A DNA stretch of 42,909 bases. Origin: Pseudomonas sp. GM79. GTDB taxonomy: Bacteria; Pseudomonadota; Gammaproteobacteria; Pseudomonadales; Pseudomonadaceae. This document shows, one piece after another, positions 35,001 through 42,876 of this stretch. Numbering within the stretch: the stretch's first letter is position 1; each line of letters starts with the position of its first letter. The notes beneath the pieces are model-generated. The model was not told the origin of the DNA, did not search any database, and saw only the letters and a program-made list of their open reading frames with translations. The DNA is taken from contig NZ_AKJE01000052.1 in the NCBI RefSeq assembly GCF_000282495.1, positions 1 through 42,909 on the forward strand, written 5' to 3'. Made by a program: the position numbers and the translations under genes.

Positions 35001-35330
35001 CAGGACCATATTCCCGGCTTGTACCTGATTGAAGCCGTGCGTCAATTCGGGATTGCCTGCACACACTTGTTCCAGGGCGTGCCTCACGACTTCCCGTTCG
35101 TCCTGGACGACATGCACATTCAGTTCGACTCCTTTGCCGAGCACGACAGCCCAGTGTTTCTGATCGCCGAATACATCGACCTGATGTTCAAGGATGGCCA
35201 CCTGCATCGCAGCCACAGCCGCTGCCACATCGTGCAGAACGGCAGGGCCCTGGGCACCGTTGAAGGTCGCGGGCTCATTCTCCAGCCCGCGGACTATCAA
35301 ACGGCCCGTTCCCTGGAAGCCACCATTTAA
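32040..35330 (+). CDS. Terminal polyketide synthase: KS, inactive AT, ACP and AfsA domain
   Basis: A 1,096-residue protein. I choose ATG 32040, with AAAGGGA upstream, over 31992, which overlaps the previous gene. An N-terminal docking helix (~10-30) is followed by KS (~33-460, C207 in NTACSSS, both histidines present). Residues ~485-800 align to an AT domain, but the catalytic block GHSLGE is replaced by AYGPAH, with G655 in place of the serine, and the N-terminal GQG motif is lost. ACP follows (S864 in GFDSLMLAEL). The last ~150 residues (~940-1085) are an AfsA-type hotdog domain (PF03756), seen in 'NKRHVHKSSERNVLL', 'HPFFYEH' and 'HIPGLYLIEAVRQ'. AfsA enzymes join a beta-ketoacyl chain to dihydroxyacetone phosphate. 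There is no KR or thioesterase, so a beta-ketoacyl-ACP would be released by the AfsA domain. Confidence 0.88.
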   Translation: MTQQNDSRALMENALRKIQRLNSDIKELENRQHEPIAIVGIGCRYPGADDGVEQFWSNLCAGVNSVSPLTDQRWNQARYFDPQSPVPGKTYSPNAGLLDDVLRFDAELFGITPREAECMDPQQRLLLEVTWQALENASMAPDKVRGSNAGVFTGIMNKDHSDLLVRHLNLDEIAAHMNAGNHESVHSGRVSYTFDFKGPCVTLNTACSSSLVTVHLACQSLRQNECDFALAGGCNVMLAPTTSIAQSQAMMHSPEGLCKAFDASANGYVRAEGCGVLVLKRLSRAVADGDHIYALIRGSAVNQDGLSQGIMAPNGPSQVRVIRSALDNARVNAKDVSYVEAHGTGTKLGDPIELQTLGAVYGRATGRAAPLLVGSVKTNIGHCESAAGVAGIIKVAKALQHGKIPAQLHFDTPNPFVDLNVENIEICTDPRAWPAFSTPAPAAGVPASRLAAVSSFGFSGTNAHIILESYTPATHREPGVEHPQQLLFISAREQSALKAYIPRLIDFLESSDEQALADICFSQNTGRRQFEQRIAVSGKSRRDLIQALHQSLTAERLVTRHDPRGPQIGFVMGKLDPQSRARLRPLLEASLLFQKASTEYLDTATQTLGRDVSAALWNAAANEQDQDLIDGALLYGFAMMWRALGVLPRWIIAYGPAHPVAAALVGALSLEQTILAIAGLGAQDKALAYLYRNKSDRHQPLQLNMDPEGLDQALQADAVNVIIAMGDASFIDGYLTRHVNITSVQIPAKSGADVWADIGATLVTLYEAGTPLIAAAWDNRPQRKKMPLPTYAFQGRRYWLERLNALNDEQSNANVQPVANLVLADPSSMSAREYVKYLIRQLAKLEDYSLSDESLLIDDVGFDSLMLAELRTRVEKAYPTLGKIPLDLLHTGQLGELLDFVHTAVGKTQPSLATPDALSGRDFAMAWLTQWNASGNVDNVGRMNKRHVHKSSERNVLLGAIAAIEDTGWYAAELFHDQTHPFFYEHAQDHIPGLYLIEAVRQFGIACTHLFQGVPHDFPFVLDDMHIQFDSFAEHDSPVFLIAEYIDLMFKDGHLHRSHSRCHIVQNGRALGTVEGRGLILQPADYQTARSLEATI

Positions 35331-35360
35331 CGCGTCAATCCATGACAGCAAGGATCACCT

Positions 35361-35987
35361 GTGCCTACTCAACCTAACGATAAACCGGTCATCGCCGTCT
35401 TTGACTTTGACCGCACGCTCACCGACCGCCATACCTTCTGGCGCTTTTTGCGACGGCTGATCGGCCGTCCGCGTTTCACCCTCGTCGCCATCAGCCTGAT
35501 TCCCACGGCGATCCTGTTGGCGCTAAAGGTCATTCCATTGATGGCTGCTCGTGAAGTCATGATCCGTCGCTGCATGACCGGTATCAGTGTCGAAAAATAC
35601 CGCACCCTGGGCGTGCTGTTCGCCCAGCAGGACATTCCCGACTGGCTGAAGCCCGAAGCTCTTGCACGGCTCAAGTGGCACCAAGCTCAAGGGCACCGTT
35701 GCCTGCTGATCAGCAACTCGGCCGATGTCTACCTGGAACCCTGGGGCAAAGCCGCGGGTTTCGACGCCGTCAGCGGTTCGCGCTTCAAGGAACGCAATGG
35801 TCGGCTGACCGGCGAACTGGATGGGCCGCACTGTCAGGCGGAAGAGAAAGTCATCCGGGTCCAGCAAATCATCGGAAACCCGCGCGACTACGTGATTCAC
35901 GCCTATGGCGATAGCGAGGGCGACCGCAATCTGCTGGATATCGCCGAGTACCCCTACTACCGGTCTTTTGAACACTGCACTCAGTGA
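35361..35987 (+). CDS. HAD superfamily (IB) phosphatase
   Basis: A 208-residue HAD hydrolase starting at GTG 35361 with AAGGA upstream. Motif I is 'FDFDRTLTD' with D15 and D17, motif II 'LISNSADVY', motif III lysine near 'QAEEKVIR', and motif IV 'YGDSEGDRNLL'. It resembles SerB-like and PGP-type phosphatases; a hydrophobic stretch near residues 42-62 ('LVAISLIPTAILLALKVIP') might associate with the membrane. It begins 30 bases after the AfsA-bearing PKS, so removal of the phosphate from an AfsA-made butenolide phosphate is the natural role. In Streptomyces A-factor synthesis that step is left to general phosphatases, so a dedicated one would be new. Confidence 0.85.
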   Translation: MPTQPNDKPVIAVFDFDRTLTDRHTFWRFLRRLIGRPRFTLVAISLIPTAILLALKVIPLMAAREVMIRRCMTGISVEKYRTLGVLFAQQDIPDWLKPEALARLKWHQAQGHRCLLISNSADVYLEPWGKAAGFDAVSGSRFKERNGRLTGELDGPHCQAEEKVIRVQQIIGNPRDYVIHAYGDSEGDRNLLDIAEYPYYRSFEHCTQ

Positions 35988-36002
35988 CCAGGGAGGTCTG
36001 AA

Positions 36003-37688
36003 ATGAGCCACCAAGCGAAAGGCACTACCCCCGTTCTTATTGTCGGTGCCGGCCCGGTCGGATTGCTGCTGGGTCTACAACTGCAACGCTTCGGCATCCC
36101 CCACAGGCTGATCGACAAGCGCCCGCAACGCCAGACCTTTTCCAAGGCATTCGCCATTCATTCTCGCTCAATGGAAGTGCTTGAGGACTTGGGTTTGCTG
36201 GAGCAACTGCTCGCCCGAGCTGTTCGGGTCGAGCAAATGAACATCTACAGCAATCGCAAGCGGCTGATCACCTACAACCTCGGGCAACTGGATGTGCCCT
36301 ACCCGTTCACGGCCAGCATTCCACAAAACTGCGTCGAAGAAATACTGGAAACCCGCTATCTGGAGTCAGGCGGCCGCATCGAACGCGGGATCGAATTGCA
36401 CAGCCTCATCCAGAACGAACACGCGGCCCACGCGACCCTTAATGACGAGCGCGGCAACCGGCAATCTCTGGAATGCACCTTGGTGGCTGGCTGCGATGGC
36501 GGGTTTAGTCACGTGCGCAAAGCATCGGGGATTGCCTTCGACGGCGCACCCTACAAGCGGCCCTACATCATTGCCGACGGCACGTTGTCGTGGAAAGGCG
36601 AGAACAGCAGCGGTCATGTGTTCACTTCAGGTGATGGTTACATGATGTTGTTCCCGCTCCCTGGCGGCAAACACAGAGTCGTCATCGATTGCGAAGACAG
36701 CACGTTGACGACCGCGGACCTGAACATCGAGCGGGTCAACGCCCGGCTGCATGAGCGAGGCTTCGAAGACATCACTCTCAGTGATCCGGTGTGGCTGTCG
36801 GTCACGACTTTTCAACATCGCCTGGCGGAGCAGTATCGGGTTGGCCGGTTTTTTCTGGCCGGGGACGCCTGTCATGTCCACAGCCCCATTGGTGGCCAGG
36901 GGCTCAACACCGGATTGCAGGACGCCTATAACCTGTCCTGGAAAATCGCCCATGTGCTCAATCACGACGCCAGCCAGACGCTGCTTGACAGCTATCAGGC
37001 AGAAAGAAGGCCCGTGGCGCAAACCGTGCTGAAAAACACCCAACAACAAATGCACATGCTGAACATGAAACATCCGTTGCTGCGTTTGTTGCGCGATGCC
37101 CTGGTGCCGACGCTCGCGACGACCCGTCGCTTCCAGAACAGGATCATGAAACAGGTCACGGGTTTTCAAATCGATTACGCGACAACGTTACTCGCGCCCC
37201 AGGCCCGGCAAACAGTCGAACAGGGGCCGCTCACCGGCCAGCGGATGCCCGACGGCACGGTGCTCGAACAAAACGGTGATGCCCGGCGTCTCTTCGAACT
37301 GCTCAAAGGCATCCACTATTCGTTGTTTGTCTTCGAGGACAACACACCGGACAGCGAAGCTCACTGTCAACAAATCGCCCACGCCCTGAGCGCTGCTCGT
37401 TGGCCGGCCAACTTCTTGCGGGCCTACCTGATACGCATCCCTGCCTCGACAGACTCAACGATCAGCGCTGGTTTCGAGGCTCGATATGACATGACGGATG
37501 TATTGCGCGAGCAACTGGGTGTCAAGAACGGAGGTCTGTTCCTGGTCAGGCCGGACGGGTATCTGGCGCTACGGTGTGACCTTGAGCAAGGTGCACAACT
37601 GAACAGTTACTTCGAGCGTTTCTACCCGGCGTTCACCGCAGCGAAACGCTTATACAGCGTGCCGACGGCATTGCCGGTCACCGGCTGA
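36003..37688 (+). CDS. FAD-dependent monooxygenase (PheA/TfdB type)
   Basis: A 561-residue group A flavoprotein hydroxylase (PF01494). The dinucleotide motif is 'VGAGPVGLLLGLQL' near residue 15, the ribityl-binding motif 'GDACHVHSPIGGQGLNTG' near residue 290, and a C-terminal thioredoxin-like segment ending 'LVRPDGYLALR'. Such enzymes hydroxylate activated rings, often phenols but also polyketide rings. The ribosome site AGGGAGG is strong and the gap to the phosphatase is 15 bases. It probably oxidises the product of the assembly line, for example the butenolide ring; the exact position is unknown. Confidence 0.88.
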   Translation: MSHQAKGTTPVLIVGAGPVGLLLGLQLQRFGIPHRLIDKRPQRQTFSKAFAIHSRSMEVLEDLGLLEQLLARAVRVEQMNIYSNRKRLITYNLGQLDVPYPFTASIPQNCVEEILETRYLESGGRIERGIELHSLIQNEHAAHATLNDERGNRQSLECTLVAGCDGGFSHVRKASGIAFDGAPYKRPYIIADGTLSWKGENSSGHVFTSGDGYMMLFPLPGGKHRVVIDCEDSTLTTADLNIERVNARLHERGFEDITLSDPVWLSVTTFQHRLAEQYRVGRFFLAGDACHVHSPIGGQGLNTGLQDAYNLSWKIAHVLNHDASQTLLDSYQAERRPVAQTVLKNTQQQMHMLNMKHPLLRLLRDALVPTLATTRRFQNRIMKQVTGFQIDYATTLLAPQARQTVEQGPLTGQRMPDGTVLEQNGDARRLFELLKGIHYSLFVFEDNTPDSEAHCQQIAHALSAARWPANFLRAYLIRIPASTDSTISAGFEARYDMTDVLREQLGVKNGGLFLVRPDGYLALRCDLEQGAQLNSYFERFYPAFTAAKRLYSVPTALPVTG

Positions 37689-37739
37689 TCCGCGCCCTAT
37701 TCACCTGAAAAATTTTTATCAAAAACAAGGAACAGTTCA

Positions 37740-40280
37740 GTGACGTCCTTTTCTCAGCGCTACGCCAGTTTCATATTGAGGCACAAGAAGGCCACCCTTG
37801 GGGTCCTGGCCCTGACAACGATATTTTTCTGCTTGCAGTTGTTATCGCTGCAAGTCAACCCGTCACTGTTTCTGCTCGGCAAGGACTTCAAGGGTCGTGT
37901 GCTGATGGCCGAAGCGCGCCAGCATTTCAGCGGCTCCGGCGAGCAAATTCTGGTCGGCGTCGTTACCCAGGAAGATTCCATCTTCAATCCCGCGTCGCTG
38001 GCATCGATCAAAACGCTGACACAACAGTTCGCCAAACTGACGCTGATTGACGAAGACGATAACGAGCGACTCCAGTCGGCGGCGCTCGATGCCCAAAGCA
38101 AGGGCATGGTTGAGCAAATACTGGCCGGAGGTATCGACGCACTCGACAAAAACACGCTGAAGGCCTTGTCGTCTTACCTGGCAACGCTCGCTGATTGCCC
38201 GCAGAACGTTAAAGACTACGTCGCGGACCTCACCGTACGTGCAGCGCCTGTCGTTAAAGTCAGAAGCCTGGCCGATGTGGAAAACATCGAACTCGATGGC
38301 GACGCACTCGACGTTCACGACCTGATGACCGACGTACCGTCAGACACCCAGGCGCTGAACAACCTGTCGGAGGAAGTCTTTGGCAACGAGATGTTCAGCA
38401 ACTCCTTGATCTCCCCCCAAGGCAAGGCCTCGATGATTCAGATCGAGCTGGCCGTGGATGAGGAAGACTCCCGGAACCTGCAGCGCGCTTACACCGAGGT
38501 GTTAAGACAGGTCAATGAAATCCCTTCCGAAGACTCATTCCACATTGGCGGCACGGCCACCTACTACGCGGCCATCACCGACATCGTCGAGAAGGACAAC
38601 AACAAGTTCCTGCCCTTCGTCGTGCTGGTTATTTCATTGTTGCTGTACATCAGTTTCCGCCGCTGGCAGGGCGTATGGATTCCGTTGCTGATCGCCATCC
38701 TGTCGTTGATCTGGACCATGGGCCTGGTGAGCCTGACTGGGTTCAAACTGAACATCATCACCAACATGATTCCGGTTTTCATCATCTCAATCGCGGTCGC
38801 CGATTCCATCCACTTCATCAGCGCCTATTACGAACGCGTGGTCGAAAGCGATGCCGAGACGGCCATAAGAAACACGGCGCATTACCTGCTTGGCCCAATG
38901 CTCATCTGGTCGTTCACCACATTTGTCGGCTTTATTGCGATGGCGTTCACCAACCTGACGTTCATCCGCGAGTTCGGCATTTTCGTCGCCATCGGTGTTG
39001 CATTCGCCTTTGTGATTACCATTACCTTGCTGCCCGCCCTTCTCCCTTACCTGAAGTTGCCAAAACAGCAAATCCAGCAAAGCAACGACAATGGATTCAT
39101 GCTGTTCGTCGACCGCTTCAGTCACGCGGCGAATCGTCTGTCACGCAACAATCCCTGGCGGTTGCTGAGCGTGAGCCTGCTTATTTTGGTGGGGGCCACG
39201 TACCTGAGTCTTCAGGTCAGGGTCGACAACGAAAACATATCGTCATTTTCAAAGTCCACCGCTGTGCGACAAGACAACGACGTGCTTAACAAATACTTCG
39301 GCGGAACCGTACCGGTCTCCATCTGGCTCAAGTCAGACACCCAGGACCGGGTCAAACAACCCGACTTTATCAATGCGCTGCGCCTGATCGAGCAACGGCT
39401 CAAGCGTCATGAGCAAATTGGCTACACCATTTCGCCTGTTGACTACTTGAATCGCATCAATGAGCTGATGTCCGACGATTCAAACTTCCGTCTACCGGCC
39501 GATGCCTCGCAAGAGCTGATCTCTCAATACTTCCTGCTTTATGAGTTTGGCAACGGCAGCGAGATAAAAGATGTGGTCGACTACACCTACAGCAGTGCCC
39601 GCATTATCGGCATGGCTTACACCGACCGAGGGACAACGTGGGAAGCCATCATTGATGACATACGCAGTTATGCCGCCACGGTGGTGCCTGAAGGCGTGAC
39701 CGTCGAGGTATTCGGTACGGGGGAGCTGCAAGCAAGCAACATTCCGGAGATCGTTAAAAGCCAGGTTTATAGCTTCGTTTTCTCTTTCATCCTGATTGCC
39801 TCGATGATGATCGCGATATTCCGCTCGCTGAAATTCGGCATGGTCAGCATGGTGCCGCTCATCTTTACGCTGGCCTTTATCGGCGCACTCATGCAGGTCC
39901 TGGATATCTCGTTGGATATCGGCACCGCCATGATCTGTGGCATCTGCTTTGGCGTGGGGGTCGATTACACCATCCACTTCCTGAGCGTTTACAAGACCTA
40001 CTCGAAAGTACCGGGCACGAACCATAACGAAGTGTTGGGCAAAACGGTCAACTCGGTTGCCCGGCCGATCATCATCAACTCGCTTTCATTGGCGTGCGGC
40101 TTTGCCATTCTCTGCCTTTCGAACTACGCGGCCATTGTGAATCTGGGTTTGCTGACCGCCGCATCGATGGTCGCCTGCGCGATTTTTACACTCATTCTGA
40201 TACCGGCAACGCTGCGAGTCGCCGTCACTTTCGTCCCCGTAGAACAAGCGACCGGGACGCTGGAACCGATCGCCCATTAG
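37740..40280 (+). CDS. RND superfamily (MMPL-type) transporter
   Basis: An 846-residue transporter starting at GTG 37740 with AAGGA upstream. It has the layout of MMPL-type RND proteins: one helix near the N-terminus, a periplasmic domain (~60-290), five helices including 'IPVFIISIAVADSIHFISAY' (sterol-sensing-like segment), a second helix near 475, a second periplasmic domain, then five more helices with 'GICFGVGVDYTIHF'. The two D residues in these helices are the proton-relay positions. Members move lipids such as hopanoids, mycolates and siderophore-like lipids. Here it would extract the polyketide lipid from the inner membrane and pass it to the LolA-like protein. Confidence 0.88.
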   Translation: MTSFSQRYASFILRHKKATLGVLALTTIFFCLQLLSLQVNPSLFLLGKDFKGRVLMAEARQHFSGSGEQILVGVVTQEDSIFNPASLASIKTLTQQFAKLTLIDEDDNERLQSAALDAQSKGMVEQILAGGIDALDKNTLKALSSYLATLADCPQNVKDYVADLTVRAAPVVKVRSLADVENIELDGDALDVHDLMTDVPSDTQALNNLSEEVFGNEMFSNSLISPQGKASMIQIELAVDEEDSRNLQRAYTEVLRQVNEIPSEDSFHIGGTATYYAAITDIVEKDNNKFLPFVVLVISLLLYISFRRWQGVWIPLLIAILSLIWTMGLVSLTGFKLNIITNMIPVFIISIAVADSIHFISAYYERVVESDAETAIRNTAHYLLGPMLIWSFTTFVGFIAMAFTNLTFIREFGIFVAIGVAFAFVITITLLPALLPYLKLPKQQIQQSNDNGFMLFVDRFSHAANRLSRNNPWRLLSVSLLILVGATYLSLQVRVDNENISSFSKSTAVRQDNDVLNKYFGGTVPVSIWLKSDTQDRVKQPDFINALRLIEQRLKRHEQIGYTISPVDYLNRINELMSDDSNFRLPADASQELISQYFLLYEFGNGSEIKDVVDYTYSSARIIGMAYTDRGTTWEAIIDDIRSYAATVVPEGVTVEVFGTGELQASNIPEIVKSQVYSFVFSFILIASMMIAIFRSLKFGMVSMVPLIFTLAFIGALMQVLDISLDIGTAMICGICFGVGVDYTIHFLSVYKTYSKVPGTNHNEVLGKTVNSVARPIIINSLSLACGFAILCLSNYAAIVNLGLLTAASMVACAIFTLILIPATLRVAVTFVPVEQATGTLEPIAH

Positions 40281-40326
40281 TCACTGCGCGATGCCTGCAG
40301 CGTCACTTATTTCAAGGACTGTTTCA

Positions 40327-41103
40327 ATGAGCCGGACATTCGTACCTTTCACCGAGCATCGCCAGGGCGCCCCCGTGCTCTTGTGTTTTGGACCCGCCGG
40401 GTGCGGCCCTAGCTTCTATCGTCGTTGGGCGAAGCTGCTCGACTCACCCACTCAATTGTTGGCAGTCCAGTTGCCTGGTCGCGAAGGGCGTCATCGGGAA
40501 GCGCGTGTTACTGACTTTTCGACGTTGACGGCTCAACTGGCAGACGAGATCAACAACCACATAAAAGGTGAGTTTTCGATCTTCGGTCATAGCCTGGGCG
40601 GTGCATTGGGGTTCGCGGTGGCTCAGGCGCTGGAGCAACGCCATGACCGTTGCGCAAAAACGGTCGTGATCTCCGCGCGCACGGTGCCGGACGAAACCCG
40701 TCTCACCGACATTGATCCGGAATCGTCGAACCGGGAACTGATCGACTTCCTGATCTCCCTGGGTTGCTTGCCTCCCCAACTGGCGGCCGACAGTGAAGCG
40801 ATGGAGATGTATTTACCGATTATCCGGGACGACCTGCGCCTGAACGTTGATGCACAAAGGCACGCCTTCACCCGCGTCAACTCCCGGCTGGTGGCGCTTG
40901 CGGGCGACAAGGATGCCCTCGCGACACCTGCGCAGATGCAGCGGTGGTCGGAACACACGAATCAGGATTTTGCGCTGCACACCTGCCAGGGCGGGCATTT
41001 CTTCATCCTGGAACAGGAACCAAACATCATCGAACTATTGGCTCGTGTTGTGGAAGGGACCGACAGGCTGTCGCCCATTCTTTCACCCGGACAGGACGCT
41101 TAA
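40327..41103 (+). CDS. Type II thioesterase
   Basis: A 258-residue alpha/beta hydrolase of the GrsT/RifR type. The nucleophile S89 lies in 'GHSLGGALG', the histidine H224 in 'GGHFF', and the aspartate region is 'LAGDKDALATP'. The start ATG 40327 has AAGGA upstream; the frame is open to 40291. Such enzymes remove wrong acyl groups from carrier proteins. Since the assembly line has no integral thioesterase and ends in an AfsA domain, an editing role fits better than product release. It sits 46 bases after the transporter and 4 bases before the SDR. Confidence 0.87.
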   Translation: MSRTFVPFTEHRQGAPVLLCFGPAGCGPSFYRRWAKLLDSPTQLLAVQLPGREGRHREARVTDFSTLTAQLADEINNHIKGEFSIFGHSLGGALGFAVAQALEQRHDRCAKTVVISARTVPDETRLTDIDPESSNRELIDFLISLGCLPPQLAADSEAMEMYLPIIRDDLRLNVDAQRHAFTRVNSRLVALAGDKDALATPAQMQRWSEHTNQDFALHTCQGGHFFILEQEPNIIELLARVVEGTDRLSPILSPGQDA

Positions 41104-41107
41104 GACA

Positions 41108-41782
41108 ATGAAACGAACCGCATGGGTCGTGGGTGCGAGCGGACAAGTGGGCAGCGAATGTGTTGCCCTGATATGTCAGGACGCTCGTTATTCCAGCGTA
41201 TTGGGGATTGTCCGTACCGCCACATCATTGCGCCATGAACAGTATCGTGAAGCGGTCATTGATTTTGACGATATTCAACGGTCTGGCGATTGGGGTAAAT
41301 GCGACGACATTTATTTCGCACTTGGACAATCGAGCCGTGACAAGGCGCTTTTTCTCAAGGTGGATTGCCAGTACCCGGTATTACTTGCCCGGCATGCCCA
41401 ACTGCACGGCGCGAGCCGCATCGGCTATGTCTCCAGCCTGGGGGCGAACCTGAACTCGTCCAATGACTACTTTCAGGTAAAGGCTCAAGCGGAAACCGAA
41501 CTGTCCGGGTTGGGCTTTGAAACCGTTTGTTTCATCCGCCCTTCCATGATTTACGGAAGCAAGGATGACCGCCGCCCTTTTCAACGCCTCAGTCGCCACG
41601 CCTCCCGCTTCCTGGGCTGGGCGTTCGTTGGCGCGTTAAAAAAATACCGCCCCGTATCGGCAACCTGCGTCGCCGCCGCCTTGATTAATGCCGTTAACGG
41701 CCAGGTACGTGGCAACCATCCGATCGAGTCAAATGAAATCCCTCAGAAAGCGCCTCGCCAGGCGCTTTTCCAAACCCTTTAA
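41108..41782 (+). CDS. NAD(P)H-binding atypical SDR
   Basis: A 224-residue Rossmann protein with 'VVGASGQVGSE' at residues ~7-17 and the TIP30/HTATIP2- or NmrA-like layout ('RIGYVSSLGAN', then 'YFQVKAQAE' as Y-x-x-x-K). I choose ATG 41108, four bases after the thioesterase stop; the open frame extends 87 codons further up but only as a shadow of the thioesterase. In A-factor synthesis a reductase (BprA) reduces the butenolide double bond; this enzyme could play that part or reduce a ketone, but I cannot tell which. Another option is a chaperone-like role without catalysis. Confidence 0.78.
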   Translation: MKRTAWVVGASGQVGSECVALICQDARYSSVLGIVRTATSLRHEQYREAVIDFDDIQRSGDWGKCDDIYFALGQSSRDKALFLKVDCQYPVLLARHAQLHGASRIGYVSSLGANLNSSNDYFQVKAQAETELSGLGFETVCFIRPSMIYGSKDDRRPFQRLSRHASRFLGWAFVGALKKYRPVSATCVAAALINAVNGQVRGNHPIESNEIPQKAPRQALFQTL

Positions 41783-41807
41783 CTTCGCCAAATGGAATTG
41801 TATTTCA

Positions 41808-42635
41808 ATGAAAAAGCTTAACCTCATAGCGCTCATTTTCAGTGCGGTAATCCCTTCTGCCTACGCCCAGAGCTACACCGGCGAGCAGATTATGCTGCTC
41901 AACGAAGACTCCCGTAAAAGCCTCTCGGAGACCAGCGATGTCTTTATTACGATGACGGATGCGCAGGGCAATGTGCGCGAGCGAACATTAAAACTGCGAA
42001 TTGACGATGGTGATAAAGCGGCGCGCAAATCCTATCTGGAGTTCGTGGAACCGAAAGATGTGAAAGGCACGCGCGTACTGGCACTGGAAAAATCCAACGC
42101 TGAAGAAGACCCGGATCGCTGGATCTATCTGCCGGCGCTGCGCAAAGTTCGGCGGATCGCCGGGGCGGATCAGACCCAAAGCTTTGTCGGCACGGACTTC
42201 ACTTACGAGGACATGTCGATTACCGATGGCGTGGTCGGTGTCAAACACCACAGCTACAAAATCCTGCGTGAAGAAACGATCAAGGACAACAGTGGCGTCG
42301 AGCGTAAATGCTGGGTCGTTGAAGCGACGCCGACGACTAAAAAACAAATGGAGCAGGGTTTATACGGCAAAAGGATTATCTGGGTCGAACAGCAGTACTA
42401 CACCGCAATCCAGGAGCAATATTTCAATAAAAGCGGGCAGCTATTCAAAATACGAACCAGCTCTGACATCCGTGAGTTTCCTGCGACGGCGGGCACCACC
42501 GAATGGCGCCCTAACCTGTTTTCGATGAAAAACCTGGAGACAGGGCACAGCACACAAGTTCGCTTCGAGCAGGTACTGGACCAACCCATAGACGCCAAGA
42601 TATTTACTCGCCGCTTTATGGAAATCGGGCTGTAA
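41808..42635 (+). CDS. LolA-like periplasmic lipid carrier (outer membrane lipoprotein-sorting family)
   Basis: A 275-residue protein of the LolA-like family (PF17131). The signal peptide is 'LNLIALIFSAVIPSAYA' cut before QSY. The family block 'RWIYLPALRKVRRIAG' followed by 'FVGTDFTYEDMS' is clear. I choose ATG 41808; the frame is open to 41688 but that part overlaps the SDR and lacks a signal peptide. Members are found beside MMPL/RND transporters and are thought to ferry lipids over the periplasm. With the RND protein and the DUF1302 barrel of the same operon it would complete an envelope-spanning route. Confidence 0.85.
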   Translation: MKKLNLIALIFSAVIPSAYAQSYTGEQIMLLNEDSRKSLSETSDVFITMTDAQGNVRERTLKLRIDDGDKAARKSYLEFVEPKDVKGTRVLALEKSNAEEDPDRWIYLPALRKVRRIAGADQTQSFVGTDFTYEDMSITDGVVGVKHHSYKILREETIKDNSGVERKCWVVEATPTTKKQMEQGLYGKRIIWVEQQYYTAIQEQYFNKSGQLFKIRTSSDIREFPATAGTTEWRPNLFSMKNLETGHSTQVRFEQVLDQPIDAKIFTRRFMEIGL

Positions 42636-42644
42636 CAGCCCTTT
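42627..42644 (+). terminator. Possible terminator at the end of the polyketide operon
   Basis: GGGCTG (42627-42632) pairs with CAGCCC (42636-42641) around the stop codon TAA, followed by TTT. The stem is short and the T-tract brief, so it is a weak terminator at best. Confidence 0.4.
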
Positions 42645-42876
42645 CCAAAACCGAAAAGTATCCGCCGGGTCGATCCGGTGGGTATCGTGCAGTGCTTTCA
42701 AAATATGCCGCATGACTGTGAAAGGCTCCGTCGGCCTAACAAGTAAAACTGATAAACAATCTGTCGAAGCCCCGTAAGCGAAGAGCGGCGTGGGTACTCA
42801 AAGTGCCAAGAATAGTCGGCAACGTGCTACTAAAGACCGTGCCATAAAGCGCTAAAGCTGGCGTTGGATTACAAAA
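42645..42876. other. Non-coding stretch after the operon
   Basis: No convincing gene. A minus-strand reading from about 42693 to 42645 ('ALHDTHRIDPADTFRF') faintly recalls the end of FAD-linked oxidases, but is too short to call. Confidence 0.4.

Noticed and set aside
42441..42713. Minus-strand 90-codon frame at the right end, faintly like an FAD-linked oxidase tail
   Set aside because: Most of it is antisense to the LolA-like gene and the resemblance covers only ~20 residues.
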